Origin: Symbiodinium kawagutii
Taxonomy: Eukaryota > Sar > Dinophyceae > Suessiales > Symbiodiniaceae
Direction: 5' to 3'
DNA length: 64,000 nucleotides
Assembly: GCA_009767595.1 (NCBI GenBank)
Contig: VSDK01020647.1
Location: 339,271-403,270, forward strand
The notes below the pieces were generated by a model. That model searched no databases, had not been told where the DNA came from, and saw nothing but the letters and a program-made list of their open reading frames with translations. Positions 11,061 through 20,600 of this stretch are shown here, in pieces. The first letter of the stretch is position 1. Each line of letters opens with the position of its first letter. Both the position numbers and the translations under genes were made by a program.

Positions 11061-12260
11061 TTATTTTTATTTCTCATTCTTCACTGTCACTAAATTCATC
11101 ATTTGCATTTTCCATAGCATTATGTTTTTTGGCTGAACTATAAATTGCAATATTAGTGTTATTTCAGAAATTTCAATAGAAATCCTTCAGTTGTTTTTTA
11201 TTGTTGCCGAACATATATACAATAAATTGTCCATCAAAAAATATCACTGTCACTCATCATTATTTTTCTGCAACTATTTACATTGGGTATTTTCATTCAT
11301 CACAATCCAGCTGTTTTGTTCAATTTCAATGGTTTTGAATCAATTTCCTTCTTGATGCATGTTTGCCAATGTACCCTTTTTTCCAAGCTATTAATTATTT
11401 GCATTTTTAATTGCACCAACCAAAATTATGGCATTAAATTCTTTTGCTTGTTTGTAAGAATAAATTTCCTTGTTTTTCCCAGCTCTATGACATAGTGTAT
11501 GGTTTATTTGTTGATTCTTTCGTTCCACAAATCTTCTCTCTTTTCACTACATACACCATCAATTTCCTGATCGCTCTTTTTTAATGGAATCTTCAATTCA
11601 ATCTAAACCAGGGACTTTGTCGTGTTTCGATGTATGACTTTAAAACTTGGACAATGACTGGAAGGTTTTTATCACTATTGAATTCAATTCATTTCATGTT
11701 TAAATATTGATGCCGACACAGAACCATATTATACTATTTATACATTTTTCACTTCTTTTGTAAATTAAACATACTTGGTTTCCCCATGATTCACCTTCTA
11801 AGTGACTAATTTTCCAATCTGTCTTCCTTAAACTAATTAATTTGTTTTCCTGAATGAATAAAATGTATTTTCGAATAGATGAACAGTAGCAGAAATATAG
11901 TTTCACGTGCTTTCTGTTTGTGCAAGTCACATGACATATGATAAACGACCAGTAATTGTTTTTTGTCAAATCAATCACAACAAAAATAATCAATAATGCA
12001 AAAGATAGAACATTTATCATGTCATATCGTGTGCTGATTGATTAGGAATCAATCAACATCATGTCCAAAAGATATCAATCAATGAAATCTGAATCCTGTA
12101 CCATCAATTCGATTCATTCTACTGCGGGTCAGTGCACAATCTGTGATGATGTGTCGGTAATTTCGAACTTTGCTTGATCAAATCCACTGCTTCAATCCAG
12201 CATTTGTGTTCAAGATTGGCAGATTGACAGAATTGTAGATCCTAGCAAGCGACTGACTTT
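11061..12260. other. No gene recognised; AT-rich
   Basis: AT-rich intergenic or intronic DNA. A minus ORF of 106 codons at 11700-12020 has no motif and an AT-driven composition. Confidence 0.5.
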
Positions 12261-12267
12261 GTCGTGA

Positions 12268-13397
12268 GTGATGAACATCGTGCCCGACATTCGACGCTTC
12301 ATGGGTGCTCGACCGGGCTGGTGCCCTCTCAACATTCAGCCACAGAATCCTCAGGCCTTGCATAATCCTCATGTTGCAAGGACCCCATCACCACGCTCGT
12401 TTTCAGTGGGCATTACCCCAATCTGGGGAGATTTGCTAGAATCTAACGTTGTCTAGAGGCCGGAGTTGACCCTTGGGAAGTGCGTGAGCCTCCACCGTTA
12501 CAGCCGACAATGGCTGACCCACAAGTCGATCCCTATGATCAAGATGTACCTCTCACACAAGACTCTGGGAATGATGACCCTCAGGATGATGAGAATGGGC
12601 AACCGTTGGCAGATGATGGACAGCTTCCCATGATGACAATGGGCAACCATTGGCAAATGCTGACCAACTTCCCAATGATGACAACGGGCAACCGTTGACA
12701 AATGAAGAGCTTCCCAATGATGAGAATGGGCAACCGTTGGCAGATGGACAGCCTGCCATGGAAATGCCAGATCATGATTCTCAAAAGGGGCACCAGCATC
12801 AGCCTCCTAGTGCACCGATGACGGACCATGGTGACGCTCAAGCTCATCAACCTCCGATTGCATTGCTGGACGATGACTATGACACTGAAGTTGACCCCGT
12901 GGTGAATGGTGGGAAACAGCCTGGTCCCATGACAGAGCCAGTCCTGGTGCTGGATGATGATGAGATCCCATTGCAACCTGGCATTGAATTGCTGGACGAT
13001 GATGCGACTCAAGATGCTACTCCAAATGAAGGGGCATCAGGTGGCATGGAGGGTGATGATGATGGTGCTCCTGCTACTCCGGTTGTGAAGCGTCATTTTG
13101 ACCCATCTTACTCCTGAGCGAAAGATTCCCTTTGCCAGTCCTAGTACCAAACGTAGTGCAGAATCGATGGATTACAGTTCCAACACAAGCTGCACTTCTA
13201 ATGAGAACATGAGGACAATGAAATTGAGATTCAGTGGGTATCCCAAAAAGAAGCCAGATGATGCAGGATCCATGACTCCCGATAAAGTGGTCAACTGGAA
13301 GAGATCCATGAACACGTCATCTTCGTCATCGGGTGGCAGTGGGCCATTTCTCTTGGAGATGAGGGTCTCCAAACGCACCCGTAGACAGGAGACATGA
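12268..13397 (+). pseudogene. Acidic Asp/Asn/Gln-rich hypothetical protein with tandem peptide repeat
   Basis: Three plus ORF pieces (12268-12456, 12510-12698/12650-13117, 13098-13397) read as one disrupted protein. In the middle, four DNA units of ~42-45 bp encode repeats like NDDNGQPLANADQLP. The first and second units meet at CTTCCCATGATG where the others have CTTCCCAATGATG. One missing A throws the reading frame, which is why two ORFs overlap. The rest is Asp-rich (LLDDDYDTEVDP, LVLDDDEIPLQP), followed by a basic Ser-rich segment ending SKRTRRQET. A second frame change falls near 13100 between HFDP and LTPERK. I recognise no domain. It could be a host protein or a linker region of a retroelement polyprotein. 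Confidence 0.45.
12585..12760 (+). repeat. ~43 bp coding minisatellite, four units
   Basis: Units share GATGA(G/C)AA(T/C)GGGCAACC and end CTTCCCA or a close variant. They encode an Asp/Asn-Gly-Gln-Pro-Leu repeat. Confidence 0.8.
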
Positions 13398-13399
13398 AG

Positions 13400-15180
13400 T
13401 TTACTTTGAGAATTTCAAGGGGGAAATTCGAGACTTGCCTGTTGCCTGGCCATTCGAAAGACTGATCACACATTATAATTGTGTGTGTGCTGAGGCAGAT
13501 TCAGGGAGAAAAATGAGTTCGGTGCCTGTTTCCATAATGAAGCAATCAGTGGGAAAATCTGAGAACCACATTGTTAATATATCACATATATATATAATAT
13601 ACATGTCTTAAAACAAAGTAGAGTACTCGCAAGTTTTAAACATTACGTCACCCTCACACTCACTGTTCCGAGGAATCGCAGACAAATCGGTAGTCCTAAC
13701 CCTTAATCAATAATGATTGGTGTTGAATTATTCATTATTTGTTGGCTAATAATTACTCAATATAACTTTCAATCTCATTTGTCAACCCCCAACAATCACA
13801 TATGGACCTATGGATATCTTTTAGTGTTTCAATTCCCCAATCCCAGTCCAACCCCATGCCGGTCTGTTCATTCACTTGTCATTCCCATGTCAGTCCTTGT
13901 CCAGGAGCAAATGACTCGAAAGAAAGCTGGAATCCCTTGGCTGTGAGCGGCACTGGTGAGCGTGGTTTGGTCAAGGACGTTTACTTGTTTGGAAAAATCA
14001 GATTATCACCGGTACTAAAATCAGGTTTCATTGATCATTCTCATATAATATTGAATCATATTGTCAATTGAATTGGTCAGTCAGTGACACAAATCAAGAT
14101 GCCGTAGTTGCCAAGTCTGAATTGATCACTGCTCCCAGTCGATTTGATTTTCCAGATCGCTGAATGATTCGATATCTTTCAGCAGTACAATAACAGTACA
14201 AAGCCCGAGATCTAAGCCTGAGCCCCAGAGTAGCTTAGCAACCGCTGATTTTTGAAATCGGAAAGCCAGCCCCTCGCCCAGCCCCTCGCCCTCGCACTTA
14301 AACCATTCTCTAGTCTACATTACAGAAGCCAAAACTGAAATCATAAAATTTAATCATGTCTTGATTCATTGGTTGATTGATGACCCTAAATCTTAACTCT
14401 CTATCATCAGGAGAAAAAAAAACGTATCAGGAGAATCAGTCTGACTGGGACAATGACTAGAATTCTATCAAGCTCTGACACTGACGCACAATCTCAAACA
14501 TCAATCACTGAAGGTACTGAATATTCATAGGGAAAGTCGTTGATAGGATGGCCAACAAACATCATCGGTGAATCAATGCATCTCATCCATTCCTTGATTC
14601 ATGATATGATGCTGTGGGGCTTCAACCTAAGGCACTGCCTCAATGGGCTTGTGAAGCAGAACGCCTGATGATCCAGAGCCTTGTCAATTCAACTCGACTT
14701 GAAACGCACATCTTGATTGATGTTTGGTCGCACATGTTGTAAGACAACATTGTAACGAGAAAATATTGACAGAATAAAGTCAAGAAGTCGTCAAATCAAC
14801 CCTTTTGAACCAGCACTCTGAAGTGAAGTGCAGAAAAGCATTGAATAGATTCATCACTCATAATTATGTGAAATTGAATTCATTGTTTGTCCGCCATGGC
14901 ACAAAAACTGAGGAATGTTGGGTCTCAGGAAATGGAAATGGCGGCTGAACTGTCCCACACAAAGAAGAAAACAATTTTTGGCATGATTGTTTCTTGGCCA
15001 GGTTAAATGAGTGACAAGGTCAACTGGTGATGATATGTTAACTGGAGTTTTGTCAGTTTAGTCTATGTAATTTTAAGATTTGTGAGAAAACTCATTCATC
15101 GCATTTGTTTGGATAAAAAATCATTGGTTGATGATTCATGGTAATGAATCATACCCCCTTTCCAGTCCAAGCCAAAGAAC
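13400..15180. other. No gene recognised; AATC/TGATT-rich
   Basis: Non-coding sequence with a short (AT)n tract near 13572-13602 and many AATCA/TGATT words. No motif-bearing ORF. Confidence 0.5.
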
Positions 15181-15189
15181 CCACCATGA

Positions 15190-15872
15190 CCTAGGCAGTG
15201 GTTAAAGGCCTGCAAAAGACTATGCTCAAGGTCTTTGGCAACGGCCTGGAAATCTTCATTCCCCGTTCAATTCTGAGCACTGGTGAAGACATGTCCGCTG
15301 CAACGCTGGTGCCACCAAGAGTAGAAGACCGACCCATTCTCACAGCAGCTTCTCTTCTTTCTGATTAACAGATGTCCCATTTTTTCTTAACTGTTGATTT
15401 CATAATAGTCCTGAGTTTTGACTCCACTTACTATTGAAACTGTAGTTCAATGCTTTTTGTTTACAAACCAAAAACCACAACCGCGTCCCCAGACGAAGAA
15501 TGCTTACTATTCAAAGCACTCTGGGCATTGATGTACACCTCGAGATTACGATTGTACGTTGAACCAAAAAGCCTCCACTCAACGTGGAACTATTTGAAAA
15601 ATGCTTACCGCCGAAGTGATTGTCAACTGGCCCTTCTGCTCGACATCGTCATGACTCAAATGAGCCATGGACCATTCACGTCGGGCCACCACCATCTTAG
15701 CAAACAAGAGACTGGGCAGCTTCTCGCTGAATCCATGCCAGAACCAGACTTCCAGGCCCTCAGAGAGGCTATGTTGCGAGATAGGTATGGGGACACTTCC
15801 CAAATCCCTGAGACACGTTTGGACCTTCCCGACCTCAAGAGCGTGGAGAATCTACCGATCTATGCACTCTGA
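15190..15872 (+). CDS. Exon(s) of an unrecognised protein
   Basis: An open segment at about 15196-15356 (contains VFGNGLEIFIPRSILSTGED) and a 140-codon ORF at 15450-15872 have ordinary amino-acid composition unlike the simple-sequence ORFs nearby. The second includes SLHSTWNYLKNAYRRSDCQL and ends PDLKSVENLPIYAL with a stop. The first ends next to a stop codon near 15368, so an intron probably separates the two. I recognise no domain. They lie on the same strand as, and just upstream of, the dinoflagellate-specific exon chain at 16.3-19.9 kb and may be its 5' exons. Confidence 0.4.
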
Positions 15873-15879
15873 CATCATA

Positions 15880-16360
15880 TAAACTTCACACTTTCCAGTT
15901 TTCTTAGATTCTTTATTAATCAATCATTTTGAGATTTCAAGCCAAGTATCAACATCTCATTAATTACTCACTATATGGGCAATGAGAGTTTTTGATAGTC
16001 AATATATATATATATGTTTTGATCAATCAAACTAGCAAGGAAACAGTACTGTCGATTCCTGACTGATTGTCAAATTGTCTGTTTCTAAATCTGATGGGTT
16101 CGCCACTCACCCGCTGCCACCATGTCACACTGCCTAAGGCAAAACAAAAGAGTTGGTTCCAGGCTGTCGTTGCACTGTATAGGCTGGCACTGGAAAGGCT
16201 GTTCAGATGCGCTTGGGCACTGGCCATGATGATGATCCGGTTGTTCCTAGTTGATAGTTTAGTTTTTTTTCGTGGCTATATATTTAATATCATCATTCTC
16301 TGTACTGATGATAACTGACCAAACATTTCTAGGGTGCGGTAATTGCACCCATGATGCACT
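15880..16360. other. No gene recognised
   Basis: Likely intron or spacer with a (TA)n tract at about 16003-16014. It ends at an AG|G junction at about 16366, where the next exon appears to start. Confidence 0.4.
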
Positions 16361-16366
16361 CAGGAT

Positions 16367-16642
16367 AATGATGATGCCGAGCAACAAGCTGAAGATGCAC
16401 GTGATGATGGTGATGATGATGCTGTGGCTGCACGTCCTCAAACCAGGAAAGAGCTTGACCAAATCAAGTCAAGTTTTGCCAACAAGTTGGAGTTGGCATG
16501 GCACTACTATCAGTCTGACCCGGAGTTGCCACTGGAATTTAAAGCCATGTACTGGGCGGCAAAACCGTTGTTACAGGAGTATGTGGATGTACTTGAAACT
16601 CATAAAGCTGGTCAGGACGGGTGGGATCGAGTTGGGAGTTGA
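16367..16642 (+). CDS. Exon: Asp-rich start then helical segment (dinoflagellate family, 5' part)
   Basis: The open frame follows CTCAG|GATAATGATGATGC, a canonical AG|G acceptor. It encodes an Asp-rich stretch (DARDDGDDDAVAARP) and then a folded-looking segment with NKLELAWHYYQSDPELP, LEFKAMYWAAKPLLQEYVDV and DGWDRVGS, closing at 16642. Composition and position suggest it is an exon of the unknown-function family that continues at 17.1-19.9 kb. The linkage is inferred from strand, spacing and the shared exon style. Confidence 0.45.
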   Translation, partial: NDDAEQQAEDARDDGDDDAVAARPQTRKELDQIKSSFANKLELAWHYYQSDPELPLEFKAMYWAAKPLLQEYVDVLETHKAGQDGWDRVGS

Positions 16643-16756
16643 GATTCAACTAACGCTTAATGATTTGTTCAACCTTTTTTGGCATTCAGAATTAAATTGA
16701 ACCCCATTAGTTACTAGCCACCACGTGACTAATGATTAAAATGATTGGGGACAACG

Positions 16757-16802
16757 TAACAAGGACAAGAACAAGAACAACAACACCAACAAGAACAACA
16801 AG

Positions 16803-16834
<32 letters not shown>

Positions 16835-16876
16835 CGACAACAACGACGACAACGACAACGACAACGACAACAACAA
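16757..16876. repeat. (CAA)n / (ACAACG)n microsatellite
   Basis: About 120 bp of ACAACA-type repeats, read as AACAAGAACAACA and then ACAACGACAACG. This is a probable intron insertion. Confidence 0.92.
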
Positions 16877-16889
16877 CACATCAGTGAAA

Positions 16890-19800
16890 ATTGATTGGTG
16901 GTACTGCCAGATTGTTGATTGAATCACCGGATCCCATATTAGGAGAAAACTCTCCGTTGGCGTGCTCGGCGTGCAAAGGCAGAAACATGGTATCCTACAG
17001 TTGTCAAAACATTGACGTCAATCTTCTGTGCAGAGACCATGAAACGCCTACATATCTCATTGGATCAGCGATCCAATCATGAGGTAATCAAAGGTGAATT
17101 GGCTATCATGGAAAAGTATGCCAATCTATCCATTGAGATTTGCAGTGCACGAAGCTGGAGTCAAATTCAATTTACTCTTTGCCTCCGAAACTTATTTGCT
17201 ATCGTCCATCATGAGTCAATTCCAGAATGAACGAGGAAAATGTTATGTGAAAACCATGTGGGAGCGTGTGCTTGCTGCAGAGAAAGCACTCACAAGTGGT
17301 GATGTGGACATCGCCGTGAAAGATTCCTTAGGCCAAATCATGAAAGACATGGCATGGCACAAAGGCCAAGTTGCCAGAGAGCTTTACCTAGTTGGTGAAG
17401 CAGGTGGATGGAATCACGCCGATGACCAAATTCGAGAACTTGCTTTTCTACTATTTGGCAATCCAGCAAATACAAAACACTTTCTTGAGGATATGTTTGG
17501 ACACCTCAGTGACATTACCAAGATTGCTCGGCATACTAAACTGTCGAAGAAACCCAATTTAATTAGTCAGATTCACTTTATTTGAGTCTGTTGGAAGCTG
17601 TCTCACTTACTTTACTACATGACTGGGTTATTCAATGTTGTCACTTGTTGTTGTCATTATCCAACACGCTCATGATCTGATGACATCGGAAACTGAGGTG
17701 GACCAAATTCTTCTACATGACAACTGTACCTCAGCACCAAGAACTGGAGTGGCCTCGGCTAGAACCTACACCACAGGACTTTGCTGAGAGCATGAAAAAA
17801 GGTGGCAGTAGCAAGTTGGCTGATGAATCACGAGCAGGTAAAGTGTTTGGTGTTCCCAAAAATATGGAATTGCCAAAAGCATTGAAATTCGATGTGAAGA
17901 CACTGCAGAAAACTGACCGAAGTGCTGGCACAGCGGCCCATCAACGAGCAGCGGCAGCGACAGTGTGGGTATTTGCGAATGCCCACAACCAGTTCATCAA
18001 TGCACCTCTCGCCTGGACAGGAATGCACCTTCTGACCGTGGGTTTGGTTTAAGTTTAGATGATGATTTTCCGGTTGCAAAGCCAAAAATATTGACTAATG
18101 ATCGGATAATTGTCATTCAGAGCACCCCCTGAAGGAGTATTTCTGCTCAAGCGGTGCATCTATGTGACTCCAGCAAACAAGGTGTTCCTGTGTTTGGGAT
18201 TTCAGACGTACGCTGCACTGGGATTTCCTTTGCAAAAGTTCCGTGTTGGTGACAAGGACTGGGACAAATTGTCAAGGTGCTAGATTCGTACTTACTTACG
18301 GGGCTATCGAATCAATTATGGCTGGCTATGACTTGGTTGATAGTCATTGGTAAATCAACTTCTTGCCAAGTACTTCAGACTCAATGTTTGTCGGTGAATA
18401 ATCAACGAAATGAAGGGCTATCGTTTCATTATGTAATGTAATCTATGTACAGCAGTGTTACAGCAACAACTCGTTTAATTACTAATTATCAAATGTGGTA
18501 TAATGATTATTTGAGATAAACACCCCCCAAAACAGTGTAACAATACTCACTCACTCATGCAGGAGTACTTACTTATTATTTGAATCGATAAACAAACACC
18601 CCCCCCAACGTCACTCACTAATGCAGGAGTACGTGGCTGCCACAGAGGAATCTTCGCAGCTGGGAATTACTTGGATGATGAACAACGACATACTTGGGGA
18701 GAAGTGGAAAATGCTTCCTGTGAAGCTGGCATTGCCGTGCCAGCTTTCAAGACCCATGCGTTCTCATCACGCAAGTGCATTTGAGATAGTTGGTGAACCT
18801 CAGCCACTGATGAAGCATGTAATCAAACATGGTGTTTTTCTAACCGTCAAACATCTTCAGCAGATTCAAGCAGTGGTGGGGTTTGAGATGCCTCCCAGAG
18901 GCAAAGGTTCAGGCAAGGGAGGTAACATCATAAAGAAAGACTGGGCACATGCTCTGGTCTCCCACCTGTTCCCAGACGAGCCGGAGTCCGAGAAGCAAAG
19001 GATGTGCGATTGCATCATCGGTCGTGTCCTGAGCAAAGTGAAATGCGCTAAGAATGTCATTGCAGCCGTCAAGGAGCTTGGTCAGGAGGGTGAGCGGGAT
19101 TTCAAAGATATTCATCAGGTGGCGTTGAATCAAGAAGCTATTGAACACGAACGATCCCTTCGTGCACCAACGGAACAGCGAGAAGAGCAGAAAACTTTCA
19201 CCCCAAACACTTTGAAGAGTTTGCTACCAAGTGCACCGGGAGTTGGATGCAACAGAAACCCCATGCTGAAACGGTATCAGTCTTACTACCCTGGATTCCT
19301 GTCCTCAAGAACTTACATTTTTGGAGGGGCGCTGCATAAATTGGTACATGGACAAAGACTCTCACACCAACCAGTTGCCATCTAAGGAAAGGTGGAAGGG
19401 TTCTTGGAATCTCGTGCTGCCACATGGGGTGGCCCTTTGCGAGGCTTGACAGAATTGCCAGCCCTCAGGCATTGCGTGATTGATTTCTTGTGGGCAAAAC
19501 ACCTCAAGCTGCATCACGGAGATAAGAAGAAAATGCGACTAGCATAAATGTTGGCACATTTTTCCTTGAACTGAAAGAAACTTCCTGAAGGCACCATGTG
19601 TTTGACAATGATCTCTGAAATCTAGAATGCCAGTTGAACTGAATGACTCGTTTACAATACTAGTTTATGCCTGAGTAAGTGCATATTTAAGTAACAAATT
19701 GCCTACTTGATGCAAACATCCAACATGCCAAGGCTACAAATGAGGCTATCCAAAAGGTCGTGGATTCCTTTGATGAATCAACCGGTTTCTTGGAAGGGGC

Positions 19801-19914
19801 TGAACCAGCTGCCGCTTCCTCAAGCTGGGGCACCAAGCGGCGTGCTGCTGATGAGCCCACTGACTCGAAGCAGCCGTCAAAGACGGCTCGCATTGCACGG
19901 GGTCGTCGTTGATA
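16890..19914 (+). CDS. Dinoflagellate-specific multi-exon family of unknown function
   Basis: Exons at about 16930-17080, 17117-17570, 17740-18030, 18122-18283, 18625-19330, 19388-19545 and 19709-19914 match, in order, a large hypothetical family I recognise from dinoflagellate genomes. Landmarks are QVARELYLVGEAGGW plus TKHFLEDMFGHLSDITK (17.35-17.54 kb), HQRAAAATVWVFANAHNQFI (17.94-18.0), VFLCLGFQTYAALGFPL (18.19-18.24), PLMKHVIKHGVFLTVKHLQQ (18.8), NIIKKDWAHALVSHLFPDEP (18.93-18.98), ERDFKDIHQVALNQEAIEHE (19.09-19.15) and a basic C-terminus RAADEPTDSKQPSKTARIARGRR split by no intron. The family has no assigned biochemical role; the tail could be a nuclear localisation signal. The 18625 exon follows ATGCAG|GAG. 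A frame change occurs between ~19290 and 19390, so this copy may be damaged. Confidence 0.62.
17117..17585 (+). CDS. Family exon: RELYLVGEAGGW / FLEDMFGHLSD block
   Basis: Best preserved N-terminal block of the 16.9-19.9 kb gene. The pattern [A]-x-x-[K]-x-Q-x-A-RELYL...GGW...RxLAFxLFGxPAxTKxxLEDxF is what I associate with the family. The ORF closes at 17585, and a donor must lie shortly before. Confidence 0.55.
17740..18050 (+). CDS. Family exon: HQRAAAATVWVFANAHNQF block
   Basis: Contains the Ala-rich HQRAAAATVWVF segment typical of the family. The acceptor and donor are not fixed. The ORF ends in GLV and a stop at 18050-18052, presumably intronic. Confidence 0.5.
18122..18286 (+). CDS. Family exon: LFLCLGF-type block
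   Basis: Opens right after ATTCAG at 18120 and encodes APPEGVFLLKRCIYVTPANK, then VFLCLGFQTYAALGF. The ORF ends SRC and a stop at 18284-18286. Confidence 0.5.
18287..18620. other. Probable intron
   Basis: AT-rich sequence with two copies of AAACACCCCCC and ATGCAGGAGTA (near 18520-18570 and 18596-18630), a small tandem duplication across the acceptor region. The second ATGCAG|GAG is used as exon start. Confidence 0.5.
18625..19385 (+). CDS. Family exon: long C-terminal block
   Basis: About 230 codons without interruption, covering the most conserved part of the family: HVIKHGVFLTVKHLQQIQ, PPRGKGSGKGGNIIKKDW, ALVSHLFPDEPE, AVKELGQEGERDFKDIHQ, TPNTLKSLLPSAPG and NPMLKRYQSYYPG. After ~19330 the frame gives unrelated residues. 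The family continues in another frame at 19388 (VEGFLESRAATWGGPLRG), implying an indel or a short intron. Confidence 0.6.
19709..19914 (+). CDS. Family terminal exon with basic tail
   Basis: Frame DANIQHAKATNEAIQKVV, then FLEGAEPAAASSSWGTKRRA, ending RIARGRR and a TGA at 19912-19914. The Lys/Arg/Ala tail follows the pattern of the family's C-terminus and may act as a nuclear import signal (inference). Confidence 0.5.
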
Positions 19915-20289
19915 GAAGTAGAAAGTGGCTACACTCAGTCCCAAAGTAAGTAACACCAAATCCATGACTAATATCATCCATCAAGATTGAATTAAAGTGA
20001 AGTGAATCCCTGTCATGATTCAATGATGATTTCGTGCTTTTGCATGACAGTGTGCAATATGATGCTGTGACGTGGCCCGCAAAAAACGATTGAGCCGGTC
20101 AGCATGCAGTACCAAACCTGTTGACTTGCAGCCTTTGGAAGCTGTAACGACCTATGGACCAAATAGCAAACTCAGCGGCAAGCCATCCACCATGTTTTTG
20201 CATTCATACTGCCCTCAAGTCTTCAAGCAAAGGCTATACTTTTTTGATCAAAACGTGGCTGATTGACTCAATGTCTAGGAGTCAGCCCC

Positions 20290-20600
20290 TAGTGATCAGC
20301 TAGATCTCTTTAGTAACACTAAATGAAATACTGTCAAACTGGAAGTATTTCTTGGTTTATGTATGTTTCATGATGACTATGGTTGTGAATTACTCCTTGT
20401 CACTATTTTCATATGTAAGATTATGCTAAACACAATTGTCCTTATTTGCCCTTATTTGCCACTAAATGTCTCTTAATGCCCTTATTTGCCACTAAATGTC
20501 TCTTAAATGCCACTGAATGCCACTAAATGCCACTACCTTATTTGTCACTAAATGCCACCAAATGCCACTAATTTCAGCTTCGGATCTTGCACCTATGGCT
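20290..20600. repeat. Degenerate TGCCACTAAA tandem array
   Basis: About 150 bp (20435-20575) of imperfect repeats of TGCCACTAAATG / TGCCCTTATT. No coding potential. Confidence 0.8.
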
